Positions 54,241 to 63,976 are shown, numbered from the stretch's first letter. The stretch is 64,000 bases of DNA from JAMZMI01 sp039970095 (GCA_039970095.1 JBDVMP010000026.1:4298-68297), one strand, 5' to 3'. Notes: generated by a model not told the origin, from the letters alone. A program made the numbers and translations.

Positions 54241-54882
54241 ATGAGTAAGAGAGAACTTAAAAATAGTATCTACGCTGAAATTTCAAGGATTTCTAAAGCA
54301 ATGTCCAACTCTAATAGACTTGAAATTCTTGACTTTCTAGCGAATGGGGAAAAATGCGTGGAAGATATTGCCTTGCAAACGGGAATCAGTATCGCAAATG
54401 CTTCTCAGCACCTACAAACCCTCAAAAAAGAGCGATTGGTTACATCCAGAAAGAATGGCGTACAGGTTTGCTATTCCCTTGCCTCTTTTGAAGTTTATCT
54501 GGCATGGAAAAGTCTGCGTGACCTAACACTTTCCATTTCCCCTCATGTAACAGGGCTCATGAATGAAATACGGAAATCCAATCAATATGACGAGCCATTT
54601 TCTCTGGATAAAATCAGGGAAAGAAAAGATGTTTTCTTTCTGGATGTTCGTCCGGTTGATGAATATGAGAAGGAACACATTCCTACTGCTGTGTCTATAC
54701 CCATTAAGGAATTGAGCAACAGGATAAATGAAGTACCAAAAGACAAATTGGTAATAGCCTATTGTAGGGGAATGTTTTGCTCAATTGCAGATGAGGCAGT
54801 AAAACTCTTACATACAGAGGGCTATAATGCAAAAAAAATTGAAGAAAGTGTAATCGAATATCAACTGACCACATCGGTCTAA
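54241..54882 (+). CDS. ArsR-family regulator fused to a rhodanese domain
   Basis: Residues 10-85 are an ArsR winged helix (SNRLEILDFLANGEKCVEDI, ISIANASQHLQTLKKE) and about 118-205 a rhodanese domain with the catalytic loop YCRGMFC (Cys175). Such fusions are regulators of sulfur or thiosulfate genes. Cys39 and Cys77 in the DNA-binding part might act as a persulfide switch as in BigR/SqrR; residue equivalence was not checked. It heads a + operon with a DsrE-like protein and an SQR-like flavoprotein, supporting a sulfide response. The palindromes just upstream imply autoregulation. Confidence 0.87.
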   Translation: MSKRELKNSIYAEISRISKAMSNSNRLEILDFLANGEKCVEDIALQTGISIANASQHLQTLKKERLVTSRKNGVQVCYSLASFEVYLAWKSLRDLTLSISPHVTGLMNEIRKSNQYDEPFSLDKIRERKDVFFLDVRPVDEYEKEHIPTAVSIPIKELSNRINEVPKDKLVIAYCRGMFCSIADEAVKLLHTEGYNAKKIEESVIEYQLTTSV

Positions 54883-54959
54883 CAATACTTAATAAATATA
54901 TCTAAAATCAGGTATAGAAATTTCTATAGATGGAATTGCTATGCCTAAAAAAACAAAAT

Positions 54960-55313
54960 ATGAATATACTAATTATCATCAATGATGCACCCTATGGTAC
55001 GGAAAAGGCATATAATGCCCTTCGTCTTGCAAATCAACTATTGAAAGATCACCCTGATACCGAGGTAAATATTTTCCTCTTAGCTGATGCTGTTACTTGC
55101 GCACAGGCCAATCAAAAAACACCCGATGGCTACTATAACATTGGTAGAATGATAAAGCTGTTCTTGTCGAAGAAGGGCCATGTAAAAACTTGCGGTACTT
55201 GTATGGATGCACGTGGAATGACTGATTTGCCGTTGCAGGAAGGGGTGCTCAGAAGTAACATGACAGAGTTCACGCAATGGACTATGGATGCAAATAAGGT
55301 AATAACATTTTAA
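54960..55313 (+). CDS. DsrE/DsrF-like sulfur-relay family protein
   Basis: DsrE-type proteins bind or relay sulfane sulfur. From the ATG at 54960 the product has 117 residues: a Rossmann-like start MNILIIINDAPYGTEKAYNAL, then VTCAQANQKTPDGYYN (Cys47) and KTCGTCMDARG (Cys78, Cys81), which offer thiols for sulfur transfer. A 30-base longer frame starts at 54930 and has no family support. It lies between the ArsR-rhodanese and SQR-like genes, nine bases before the latter. Confidence 0.78.
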   Translation: MNILIIINDAPYGTEKAYNALRLANQLLKDHPDTEVNIFLLADAVTCAQANQKTPDGYYNIGRMIKLFLSKKGHVKTCGTCMDARGMTDLPLQEGVLRSNMTEFTQWTMDANKVITF

Positions 55314-55321
55314 AGAAGAAA

Positions 55322-56461
55322 ATGAGCACAATACTAATTCTCGGAGGTGGTGTCGGCGGTATTGTGACTGCTAATAAACTCAGAAAACAACTCGGTAAGG
55401 AGCACAGAATCATAGTCATAGATAAGCAGAAAGATCATGTCTTTGCTCCTTCCCTTCTCTGGCTTATGGTTGGATTGCGCAAGCCTGAAAAAATTAAAAG
55501 GGAGCTAAAAAGAATAGAAAGGAAAGGAATCGAATATGTGAATGGAGAAATTGAACACATAGATCCTTCATCCAAACACGTTGTGGTTAATGGACAAACC
55601 TATTCAGGTGATTATCTGGTTATCTCTTTAGGAGCCGAACTGAAGGAAGTTGATGGCCTCAATAAAGCTGGACATAATTTTTACACACTGAATGGAGCAC
55701 AAAACTTATACAATGACCTAAAGAATTTCAAAGCTGGAAAGGTAGCGGTGTTGGTTTCTTCTGCACCGTACAAATGTCCTGCTGCTCCTTATGAAGCCTC
55801 ATTGCTTCTCCTTGATCATTTCAAAAAACGCAAACTAACGGATCATATTGAATTATCTCTTTATGCACCCGAACCTGGTCCAATGGGTGTAGCAGGCAAA
55901 GAATTATCCGGGGCGGTTCGTCAGTTGGTAGAAAGTAAGGGCATTAAATATTTTCCTGAACATCAATTTAAGGCTGTGAAAAATAATGCACTGAAATTTA
56001 CAAACGGACTTACCGAGCATTTCGATTTATTGGCATATGTCCCCAAACATCAATGTCCCAGAGTAATTAGGGAATCCAAATTGATCAGTGATGGTGATTG
56101 GATAAAATTGAAAGATCGAGAAACGCTAGAGACAGACTTTCCCAAGGTGTTTGCCATTGGTGACATTACAGGCATATCACTGGCTATGGGCAAGCCTTTA
56201 CCAAAAGCAGGGGTCTTTGCTCATTATCAAGCGGAAATTGTAGCACACAATATTGCCGTAGACATAATGAAAAAAGGGCAGAAAAAAAGGTTTACCGGTA
56301 ATGGTGAATGTTTCATTGAATTGGGAGGCAATAAAGCAGGATTTGCCAAGGGAAACTTTTACAATGAACCATTACCCAAAATTAAAATGCACAAGCCAAG
56401 CTTTATTTGGCATTGGGGGAAAGTAATCTTTGAAAAGGGCTTTCTCAGGAGATGGTTTTGA
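55322..56461 (+). CDS. sulfide:quinone oxidoreductase-like flavoprotein
   Basis: The 379-residue FAD enzyme has the dinucleotide fold ILGGGVGGIVTANKL (6-20), a second FAD motif (FAIGDITGI) and two conserved cysteines: Cys152 in SSAPYKCPAAPYE and Cys245 in VPKHQCPRVI. Both are in the positions of the sulfide-oxidising pair of SQR/FCSD enzymes. It would oxidise sulfide to sulfane sulfur and pass electrons to quinone at the membrane; the C-terminus (FIWHWGKVIFEKGFLRRWF) is amphipathic and may anchor it. Its operon partners (rhodanese regulator, DsrE-like) fit a sulfide-handling role. Confidence 0.83.
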   Translation: MSTILILGGGVGGIVTANKLRKQLGKEHRIIVIDKQKDHVFAPSLLWLMVGLRKPEKIKRELKRIERKGIEYVNGEIEHIDPSSKHVVVNGQTYSGDYLVISLGAELKEVDGLNKAGHNFYTLNGAQNLYNDLKNFKAGKVAVLVSSAPYKCPAAPYEASLLLLDHFKKRKLTDHIELSLYAPEPGPMGVAGKELSGAVRQLVESKGIKYFPEHQFKAVKNNALKFTNGLTEHFDLLAYVPKHQCPRVIRESKLISDGDWIKLKDRETLETDFPKVFAIGDITGISLAMGKPLPKAGVFAHYQAEIVAHNIAVDIMKKGQKKRFTGNGECFIELGGNKAGFAKGNFYNEPLPKIKMHKPSFIWHWGKVIFEKGFLRRWF

Positions 56462-56554
56462 AGTAGGGAACTTTCTAATAGTAAGGTTATGCTTTGATTG
56501 CGAAATATAGCAGAACTTATTATCATTTGCTTGATTTTACAGGCAAAACTATAA

Positions 56555-56867
56555 ATGAGAAGCACGTCTGATTTGGACATTATTTTAAAGCATTTAAGGG
56601 AATCCAAAGGATTGATCTTAGAGACGTGGAGCGTAAGGTAGATGTCTCTAATGCTTATTTGAGCCAGCTGGAATCTGGAAAGGTCAAACAACCATCACCA
56701 ACACTCTTTATAAGCTCTCTGAGGTATTATTGGGAAAAAGATCGGATTGTTTAGACACGAACAATGCTACTTTTCTGACATTTGGAACAATTTTCTTAGA
56801 AGTAAACAAAGAGTTGAGCTTTGACACTTTATTAATCAGTAAGTTTCTGGAAATAGATGTTTTTTGA
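56555..56867 (+). pseudogene. decayed XRE-family transcriptional regulator with two frameshifts
   Basis: The frames in order read MRSTSDLDIILKHLRESKG, then DLRDVERKVDVSNAYLSQLE and SGKVKQPSP, then LYKLSEVLLGKRSD and on to a TGA at 56865. Together they match a helix-turn-helix XRE regulator (NAYLSQLESGK is typical). Two shifts are needed, near 56617 and 56701. I infer a broken gene of about 100 codons; a sequencing error is the alternative. Confidence 0.6.
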
Positions 56868-56991
56868 ACTCAAATCTAACTTTTCTTGAAACTTGTGTCT
56901 GCATCTGAAAAAGAATGAGTGACAGGAGAGCATAGAAAAAGAAAAAACCAAAGAACGTTAAATTCACATTTAAAAGTTAGAGATTTACAAT

Positions 56992-58386
56992 CTATCCTCC
57001 CAACTTCAACAACACGACATTCTCCACATGATGTGTTTGAGGGAACATATCTACGGGCTGGATCTTCTGAACTTCAAATGACTCAGATAGTAATTCCAAA
57101 TCTCTGGCTTGAGTTGCTGGATTACAACTCACATATACCAGTTTCTGTGGTTTGATTCTGTTCAGCACTTCCACCACTTTCTGATGCATCCCCGCACGAG
57201 GAGGATCGGTAATGATCACATCCGGCTGGCCATGCGTATTTACAAACTCGTCGGTAAACATGTCCTTCATGTCGCCAGCCAAGAAGGTGGTGTTTTCAAT
57301 GCTATTTAAGGCGCTGTTCTTTTTTGCGTCCTCAATGGCTTCAGCTACCGATTCCACGCCGACTACTTTTTTTGCCTTTTTTGCCACGAAGTTGGCAATA
57401 GTTCCTGTGCCCGTATAAAGGTCATATACGACCTCATCGCCTGTCAATCCCGCGAAATCCCGAGTGACTTTGTAGAGCTCGTATGCCTGTTTGGAGTTGG
57501 TCTGATAAAATGATTTGGGTCCAATCCTGAATTTCAGGCCTTCCATTTCTTCAGTGATATATTCATCTCCGTGAAAAAGGTGAACGGGCAGGTCATAGAA
57601 GGTCTCGTTTCCTTTGCCATTGATAATGTATTGGAGAGAGGTAATTTGAGGAAACTCTGTTTTCAGGAATTCCATCAGTGCCTTCACTTCTTCGCAATCA
57701 TAATAAAATTGCACCAGCACCATTAAATCCCCGGTGGTGGATGTGCGAATGATTAAGTTTCGCAGGAGGCCTTCCTGATTTCTGATGTCAAAAAATGGCA
57801 AGCCATTTTTTTCGGCATATTCACCTACCGCCAACCTGATTTGGTTGGATGGGTCGGCCTGTAGCCAGCACTTTTCGATATCCAGTATTTTATCAAATCT
57901 CTTCGGAATGTGAAAGCCCAGAGCGTTTCTGGAAAACTCCTCGCCGCTCTCTATTTCCTCTCTGGTTAGCCAGCGGTTGTTCGAAAAAGTGAATTCTAAC
58001 TTGTTGCGGTAAAATTGTGTCTCCGATGAGCCGATGATAGGCATTACATCGGGTAGATCAAGCCCTGATATTTTTCGCAGGTTGTCTTCAACATGCTGTT
58101 GTTTGTGGGCTGTTTGGGATTTATACCCTATATGCTGCCACTTGCACCCGCCACATGTACCAAAATGTTGGCAAAAAGGCTCGGTGCGATCAGCTGATTT
58201 TTCATGAAAATGGATGATTTGACCTTCGAAAAACTTTTTTCTTCTCCCGGTGATTCTTATGTCTACAATGTCGCCTGGCGCACCTTGTGCAATGAAATAC
58301 ACTTTTCCGTCCTGTTTGCCAATACTCTTTCCCTCAGCCGAAACGCCTGATATCTCCAGCTTTTCGATAACTTTACTATGCTTCAT
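56992..58386 (-). CDS. rlmD: 23S rRNA (uracil-5)-methyltransferase RlmD/RumA-like, TrmA family
   Basis: The 464-residue enzyme (from the ATG at 58386; a start at 58416 is also open but would add ten unconserved residues) has a TRAM domain at the N-terminus (GKSIGKQDGKVYFIAQGAPGD), the iron-sulfur cysteines in FCQHFGTCGGCKWQH plus EKCWLQ, and the methyltransferase motifs YDLYTGTGTIANF, DPPRAGMHQKVVEVL and SCNPATQARDLELL (catalytic Cys). It methylates a uracil in 23S rRNA using SAM. It is transcribed divergently from the gliding-type surface protein. Confidence 0.87.
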   Translation of the reverse strand: MKHSKVIEKLEISGVSAEGKSIGKQDGKVYFIAQGAPGDIVDIRITGRRKKFFEGQIIHFHEKSADRTEPFCQHFGTCGGCKWQHIGYKSQTAHKQQHVEDNLRKISGLDLPDVMPIIGSSETQFYRNKLEFTFSNNRWLTREEIESGEEFSRNALGFHIPKRFDKILDIEKCWLQADPSNQIRLAVGEYAEKNGLPFFDIRNQEGLLRNLIIRTSTTGDLMVLVQFYYDCEEVKALMEFLKTEFPQITSLQYIINGKGNETFYDLPVHLFHGDEYITEEMEGLKFRIGPKSFYQTNSKQAYELYKVTRDFAGLTGDEVVYDLYTGTGTIANFVAKKAKKVVGVESVAEAIEDAKKNSALNSIENTTFLAGDMKDMFTDEFVNTHGQPDVIITDPPRAGMHQKVVEVLNRIKPQKLVYVSCNPATQARDLELLSESFEVQKIQPVDMFPQTHHVENVVLLKLGG

Positions 58387-58455
58387 ACCCGGCAAAATTA
58401 CGAATAGTTTGTACATTAATTGGGGTGTTTAGCTATCGAGAATGTTACTACAGAA

Positions 58456-61059
58456 ATGCCCGCTAAAATGAAAAAGCTAATTGTTGCACTCACACTGGTT
58501 TTAAGCTGGTTTGCCGCAAACGCTGCTCACATAGTAGGGGGCGAGATTGAGTTTATCACGATCAGACCTGGTCTGTATCAAATCAACCTTATTCAATACA
58601 GGGATGAAAACCAATCTATTAATCCCGGACCAGAAGGATCGCTGACTGTAAGTTTTTTTTCCAACAAGGACGATCGCCGCATTGCGAACTACACCCTGAT
58701 ATTCAAAGAGCAGACCCCTGTAGAATACACCAACATTGCCTGCACGATTGAAGAACTCGAAACGTCACGGGTGGTTTGGAGCACTACCATAGAACTAGAC
58801 CCTACCGAATTTGACGATGAGGAGGGGTATTACTTCACCTGGGATAGGTGCTGTCGCAACAACAACGTTATCAATATCATTGGTTCGGGAGCTTCGGGCA
58901 TGCAGTATATTTTGGATATTCCTCCTTTATATAAGGGTGGGCAGCCTTTTATCAATTCATCACCAGTGCTGAACCGTCCGCTTAGTGATTACGCCTGTAC
59001 GGGACAATTGTATTACACGAGCTTTATAGGTCAGGATCCGGATGGAGATTCATTGTCTTACCGGTTGGCTACTCCACTAAATACCAAAACGGCGAGTCAA
59101 ACCAATCCAGCTCCTTTTGAGTCTGACCCTAAGCCACCACTGGAGGTTAGGTGGGCAAGAGGATATAGTTTAGAAAACTCCATTTCAGGACAGCCGCCTT
59201 TGTCCATCAGCAATAGGGGTTTACTTACTGTGAATCCGCTTTTGCCAGGTCTGTTTGTCTTTTCTGTTATTGTAGAAGAGTGGCGCTATGACGATAGTCT
59301 GGAGGAGCCCGTGAAGATAGGTCAGGTGCAAAGAGACTTTCAGATGTTGGTGATAGATGGCTGTGGTGATCCGCCACCACCACCAGAACTGGATGTGATA
59401 ATACCCGATGACCCGGATTTTGATCCGGATACAGACATTTTAATGTTTGATGCTGAAGATAATAAGTGTTTCCAGTTTTATGTCACACAAGTGGAGCAAG
59501 GTGAAAATATCAGCTTTCGGGCTGATCCGGTAAACTTCGATGAAGACTATGAAGTATTTGGCGATCTTAAGTTTACAGTGGGGCCGGGTGGGGCCGCTTT
59601 TGTGGATTATTGTGTGCCAGATTGCCCACCTGTGGTGGGACGTCCCTTTATAGTTGACTTTATAGTAGAAGACGATATATGCCCGCTACCACAGCTGGAC
59701 ACGGTTCGGATGGCCATCCAGGTGGAGCCTCCGTCAAACTCCCCGGTCAACTTATCTCCGATTATTGGTAGCCCCTTTACTGCCACAAATGGCAATACCA
59801 TTTCTTTCGATTTTGTGGTGACCGATGCAGATAGCGATATTATAGATGTTTCTCTGCTGTTTGATACACCGATTGATTTGGAGTCAAGAGGGATGACTTT
59901 TGAGATTACCAAAGATGAGCCGGGGCTTGTGGAGGGATTTTTTTCGTGGGATGTTGATTGCAATGAGTATGACCTGACTGACAAACAAAGCTTCATGGTA
60001 GGTATTCAGGCAGAAGATGCCGATCACTGCGAAATAGAAAGCCCCGCGATAGAGTGGGTCAGCATGTCAGCCCTGCTGCCGGGTAATACTGACCCTGTTC
60101 TGACTTCTTCGGGCAACACTTCTTTCACGATAGAACCACAAGACGAATTGCAGTTTGATATTTCTGCCACTGACGATGATGGGGACGTTTTGCGCCTTCA
60201 GATGGTGACCGAAGATTTCAATGCGCAGGCTTTAGGGGTAACGTTTCAGGATACCACTGGAACGGGCGAAGTGCAGAGTCCATTCTCCTGGGTGCCGATA
60301 TGTAGCGAATTAAATTTGTTAGCTAAAAGTGATTACAAGTTTTACTTTGTTGTGGATGATGAGGATGAGTGTCACCTGAAAAACCTGGACACGCTGGAGG
60401 TAGATGTTCATATCGACATCCCTGATAATGAAAGTCCGCAGATAACCAACCTTTCACGCGTATATCAGCTCAAAGTGAATGAGTCTTTCGAGTTGGAACT
60501 TCAGGCTGCTGATGCTGACCCACAGGATTCGGTTTTCCTTCAGTTTCACGACTCATTCAGGCGACCCAATTCACCATCACTAGAATTTGAGTCAGCTAGC
60601 GGGTTTGGTAATGTTTCTTCTTTGCTTACCTGGACACCTGAGTGCAGATTGCTTGAACTGGGCGAAACCAGCCATTTCTATGATCTCATCTTTCTAGCCT
60701 ATGACGATGCTTGCCCTATAACAGGTCTCGACACTATGAAAATTACTTTTGAAATAGTGGAGACTCGAGATGCATTTGGTGAGTTTGATCCGCCGAATGT
60801 CTTTACTCCGAATGACGATGGCAAAAATGATGTGTTTGCCTTGAGTGGTCAGCTGGAGCCCAGACGCAACATGCCTACAGATAATTGCGATGATTCGTTC
60901 GATTATATCGTGATTCAAGATAGAAGTGGAAAAAAGGTCTTCGAAAGCAGTAGGAGGGATTTTGTATGGACTGGTGGAGACCATCCGGCGGGCACTTACT
61001 ACTTCTTAATCAAATACACCAAAACGGACTATCGAGGTATCCTTTCCTTGATCAAATAA
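58456..61059 (+). CDS. large surface protein with gliding-motility C-terminal (type B sorting) domain
   Basis: From the ATG at 58456 (MPAKMKKLIVALTLVLSW) the protein is 867 residues; a longer TTG start at 58420 is unlikely. A signal peptide ends near ANAA, followed by AHIVGGEIEF and a domain with a CCRNNNVINI segment, then three Ig/cadherin-like repeats of about 105 residues (starting near NLSPIIGSPF, NTDPVLTSSG and NESPQITNLS, each ending with a W-x-P-x-C-type motif). The C-terminus FTPNDDGKNDVFALSG is the gliding-motility-associated CHU_C domain used for type IX secretion. It is likely a surface adhesin. Confidence 0.86.
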   Translation: MPAKMKKLIVALTLVLSWFAANAAHIVGGEIEFITIRPGLYQINLIQYRDENQSINPGPEGSLTVSFFSNKDDRRIANYTLIFKEQTPVEYTNIACTIEELETSRVVWSTTIELDPTEFDDEEGYYFTWDRCCRNNNVINIIGSGASGMQYILDIPPLYKGGQPFINSSPVLNRPLSDYACTGQLYYTSFIGQDPDGDSLSYRLATPLNTKTASQTNPAPFESDPKPPLEVRWARGYSLENSISGQPPLSISNRGLLTVNPLLPGLFVFSVIVEEWRYDDSLEEPVKIGQVQRDFQMLVIDGCGDPPPPPELDVIIPDDPDFDPDTDILMFDAEDNKCFQFYVTQVEQGENISFRADPVNFDEDYEVFGDLKFTVGPGGAAFVDYCVPDCPPVVGRPFIVDFIVEDDICPLPQLDTVRMAIQVEPPSNSPVNLSPIIGSPFTATNGNTISFDFVVTDADSDIIDVSLLFDTPIDLESRGMTFEITKDEPGLVEGFFSWDVDCNEYDLTDKQSFMVGIQAEDADHCEIESPAIEWVSMSALLPGNTDPVLTSSGNTSFTIEPQDELQFDISATDDDGDVLRLQMVTEDFNAQALGVTFQDTTGTGEVQSPFSWVPICSELNLLAKSDYKFYFVVDDEDECHLKNLDTLEVDVHIDIPDNESPQITNLSRVYQLKVNESFELELQAADADPQDSVFLQFHDSFRRPNSPSLEFESASGFGNVSSLLTWTPECRLLELGETSHFYDLIFLAYDDACPITGLDTMKITFEIVETRDAFGEFDPPNVFTPNDDGKNDVFALSGQLEPRRNMPTDNCDDSFDYIVIQDRSGKKVFESSRRDFVWTGGDHPAGTYYFLIKYTKTDYRGILSLIK

Positions 61060-61542
61060 GCGAGGAGCCTTTTCCTTGATATAGTGCTGAATTAACGCGC
61101 AAACGATATCCTGCGATTTTAAACCTATCGTGCGATCCTATTTTCTCACCTGAGTTAACATATTTTTAAAGAAAAGGCGGGTATTCCATTTCATTCGCAA
61201 TCAAAGGAATAAAATTTTGCAATTTCTTCTGATTTTTGAAAAATTTTCAATGAAATGTCTGTTTTTGGGAGCAAAATTCTCTGAAAACGAATTTTTACAA
61301 TCTATCCAACAGAGCCCCCATCCAATAGCGGGTGTTGGATGTATTTTCAAAATAATAGAGTATTTATTATTAAAATTTCATAAAACACCCTGTTTTTATT
61401 GTTTTGCTTTCAACAAACTGGGCAAAAAAATGAAATCATTATTTTGAGAGGCATGAAACATTCTCTTTATTTGGCGAATCAAATATGTGACGACATATTA
61501 TTAACCAAAGGTTTTTTTCAACAAAATTAAAATTTGAAGTTT
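61060..61542. other. long upstream region of the ammonium transporter gene
   Basis: About 480 bases without a convincing gene; a 76-codon frame at 61217-61447 looks like chance. The AT-rich region contains CATCCAA-N9-TTGGATG (61319-61341) and AATATGT-GACG-ACATATT (61482-61499), the latter 44 bases before the start codon and a possible operator. I see no sigma-54 type promoter. Confidence 0.4.
61482..61499. promoter_or_regulatory. palindrome upstream of amtB
   Basis: AATATGT-GACG-ACATATT has perfect 7-base arms and lies 44 bases before the AmtB start, where an activator or repressor site would be expected. No binding protein can be named. Confidence 0.35.
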
Positions 61543-62844
61543 ATGAACATGATCACCAACCTTTTAATGATGCCATCGGCAGAGGGCGCTGCGGAAGTAG
61601 TAGCTCAAGCTGATCTCGCTTCAGATGTGACGTTCAATTTATTGACGGCAAATAACATCTGGATGATGTTGGCGACTGCACTTGTATTTATCATGCACCT
61701 GGGATTCGCAGGTGTTGAAGCAGGTTTCGGTCAGGCCAAAAACACAGTGAATATTCTTTTTAAGAATACACTGACGCCTATTATAGGTATCATTACCTAT
61801 TTCATTTGTGGTTTCAACTTGATGTACCCGGGCGAATTTCAAGCCATCGGAGGGGTGCTTGGTTTTGCAGGATTCGGAATTGGATCTTCTGCTACGGCTG
61901 ATGTCTCTGCTGGCTATGCAGACGCAGGTTACACCTGGTGGACAGATTTCTTGTTTCAGGCAATGTTTGCTGCAACAGCCGCAACTATTGTTTCAGGAGC
62001 TGTAGCTGAGCGTATCAAATTGAGCGCCTACATGATTTTTACGATCATCTTTGTTGGCCTTGTTTACCCTATCATAGGTAGCTGGCAATGGGGTGGTGGA
62101 TTCCTTTCAGAGCTAGGATTCTACGATTTTGCAGGTTCTACGCTTGTTCACTCTGTAGGTGGATGGGGAGCACTAGCCGGTATCATGGTTTTAGGACCAA
62201 GACTTGGAAAGTACGTAGATGGCAAGGTTATCGACAAGCCAGGTTCTTCAGTTCCTTTGGCTGTTATAGGTGTATTCCTTCTATGGTTAGGATGGTTCGG
62301 TTTCAACGGAGGTTCTGTGCTTTCTGCTGACCCTGCTCTAACTTCATTCGTTCTTGTTACCACTTCTCTGGCAGCTGCTGCTGGTGGTCTTGGAGCATTC
62401 TTGATGAGCTACATCGTATTCAAAAGAATGGACCTTGGTATGGTATTGAACGGTATTCTTGCTGGTTTGGTAGGTATCACTGCTGGTGCGGACGTTATCG
62501 AGCCAAATTCTGCATTGATCGTTGGGTTTATCGCAGGTCTTATCGTAGTGCTATCAGCTATCACTCTTGACAAATTCAAGTTGGATGATGTAGTGGGTGC
62601 GGTATCTGTTCACCTTGTATGCGGTATCTGGGGTACGCTTGCTGTTGCATTCTTCGGTGGAGGAGACTTCATGGCTCAGCTGATCGGTATCCTGGCTTGC
62701 GGTGTGACTGCATTCGTAGCTGCATTTATCATCTTCTACGTGCTGAAAGTAACAATGGGTATCAGAGTATCCGAAGAGCACGAAAAAGAAGGATTGGATA
62801 GCCACGAGCACGGTATCAGAGGTTATACAATCATCTCAGAATAA
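61543..62844 (+). CDS. amtB: ammonium transporter
   Basis: The 434-residue (from the ATG at 61543) channel moves ammonium across the inner membrane. It has 11-12 helices, the first periplasmic-gate segment (YDFAGSTLVHSVGGW with the first twin His), the second twin His in SVHLVCGIWGT and the loop GFGIGSSATADVSAGYADAG. A TTG start at 61534 is possible but adds only three residues. No glnK (PII) gene is adjacent, unusual for amtB. An outer-membrane porin gene follows. Confidence 0.9.
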   Translation: MNMITNLLMMPSAEGAAEVVAQADLASDVTFNLLTANNIWMMLATALVFIMHLGFAGVEAGFGQAKNTVNILFKNTLTPIIGIITYFICGFNLMYPGEFQAIGGVLGFAGFGIGSSATADVSAGYADAGYTWWTDFLFQAMFAATAATIVSGAVAERIKLSAYMIFTIIFVGLVYPIIGSWQWGGGFLSELGFYDFAGSTLVHSVGGWGALAGIMVLGPRLGKYVDGKVIDKPGSSVPLAVIGVFLLWLGWFGFNGGSVLSADPALTSFVLVTTSLAAAAGGLGAFLMSYIVFKRMDLGMVLNGILAGLVGITAGADVIEPNSALIVGFIAGLIVVLSAITLDKFKLDDVVGAVSVHLVCGIWGTLAVAFFGGGDFMAQLIGILACGVTAFVAAFIIFYVLKVTMGIRVSEEHEKEGLDSHEHGIRGYTIISE

Positions 62845-62872
62845 TATTATTCTCAAAAACTTAAAATAAATA

Positions 62873-62911
62873 AGCCTCTGATCTCGGTCTGCAAACTTTG
62901 GATCAGAGGCT
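62873..62911 (+). terminator. hairpin terminator or attenuator after amtB
   Basis: AGCCTCTGATC (62873-62883) pairs with GATCAGAGGCT (62901-62911), 11 perfect bases with a 17-base loop. The T-run is weak (TATTAAAAAC follows), so it may attenuate or only stabilise the transcript between amtB and the porin gene. Confidence 0.55.
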
Positions 62912-62944
62912 ATTAAAAACATTCACAAAACATTCAATCAAGAA

Positions 62945-63949
62945 ATGCTTATGAAAACTTTTACAAATGTAATTAAAACGTCTGTTGTAGCGCTAGCACT
63001 ATTTGTGGCTGCAACAGCTTCAGCTCAGGAGCTAACTTTCAGTGGTTCAGTTGATACATACTACAGAACAAACATAGGAGCTAATTACCAGGAAGCTCCA
63101 GGTTCATCATTTGCCAACCAGCACGGTTTTGCTCTTGGTATGGTAAACTTGGTAACAGGAATCGAAGGTGAAAATTCAGGTTTCGTTGCAGACTTAGTGT
63201 TTGGCCCAAGAGGTACAGATGCGGTTTTTGGCGCTACTACTGCTAGTTCTAGCATTGTGAACCAATTGTACGCTTACTGGAACGTGAGTGAGTCTTTCAC
63301 CTTGACTATTGGTAACTTCAATACTTTCTTAGGTTACGAAGTGATCTCGCCAACAGCCAACTACAACTACTCTACATCTTATATGTTCTCTTATGGTCCT
63401 TTCTCTCACAGTGGATTGAAGGCAGATATATCTTTAGGAGATGCAAGCTTGATGTTGGGTGTATTCAATCCTACTGATGACACAGACTATAACCCAAGCG
63501 GTAAGTACGTGTTTGGCGCTCAGTTAGGATATGGAGGAGCATACCTAAACACAATTCTATCAGACGATTTCTATCAGGTTGATTTGACAGCCGGATGGGA
63601 TTTGACTGACGCACTTTATTTTGGTGTGAATGCTACAACAGCAAAAGATAACTTCTATGGAGCTGCTCTTTATCTTCAAAACTCATTCTCTGATGACTTC
63701 TCTCTAGGTATTAGAGGAGAGTACTTCTCAGAAGAAGGGGTAGGAGCACTGCCGGATTTAACTGCAGTAGGTGGCCCAGCTGCTACAAATGTTATCGATC
63801 TTACAGCTTCAGCTAATTATACTGTAGGTTCATTGACGTTTATTCCAGAAGTGAGAATTGATCTTTATGACGAGGATGTGGTTAATGACGGAGGAACTGG
63901 AAGTTCTTCTCTAGCTTCTTTCGTAGTAGCTGCAGTTTATGCATTCTAA
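62945..63949 (+). CDS. outer-membrane beta-barrel porin (BBP2/OmpL-like)
   Basis: The 334-residue protein has a signal peptide (1-28, ending ASAQE) and alternating beta strands ending FVVAAVYAF with a terminal Phe, typical of outer-membrane barrels. Strand pairs begin LTFSGSVDTYYRTN, and NNFNTFLGYEVISPTANYN-like motifs match the putative beta-barrel porin-2 group. A start two codons in (62951) is possible. It sits downstream of amtB, so it may pass ammonium or small nitrogen compounds across the outer membrane; this is inference. Confidence 0.8.
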   Translation: MLMKTFTNVIKTSVVALALFVAATASAQELTFSGSVDTYYRTNIGANYQEAPGSSFANQHGFALGMVNLVTGIEGENSGFVADLVFGPRGTDAVFGATTASSSIVNQLYAYWNVSESFTLTIGNFNTFLGYEVISPTANYNYSTSYMFSYGPFSHSGLKADISLGDASLMLGVFNPTDDTDYNPSGKYVFGAQLGYGGAYLNTILSDDFYQVDLTAGWDLTDALYFGVNATTAKDNFYGAALYLQNSFSDDFSLGIRGEYFSEEGVGALPDLTAVGGPAATNVIDLTASANYTVGSLTFIPEVRIDLYDEDVVNDGGTGSSSLASFVVAAVYAF

Positions 63950-63976
63950 GGACTGATCTATATGATATAAAACAAA

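Noticed and set aside
56919..57155. 78-codon + ORF overlapping rlmD
   Set aside because: It is antisense to the well-supported rlmD C-terminus.
61217..61447. 76-codon + ORF upstream of amtB
   Set aside because: AT-rich composition with Phe/Lys bias, no recognisable domain, probably chance.
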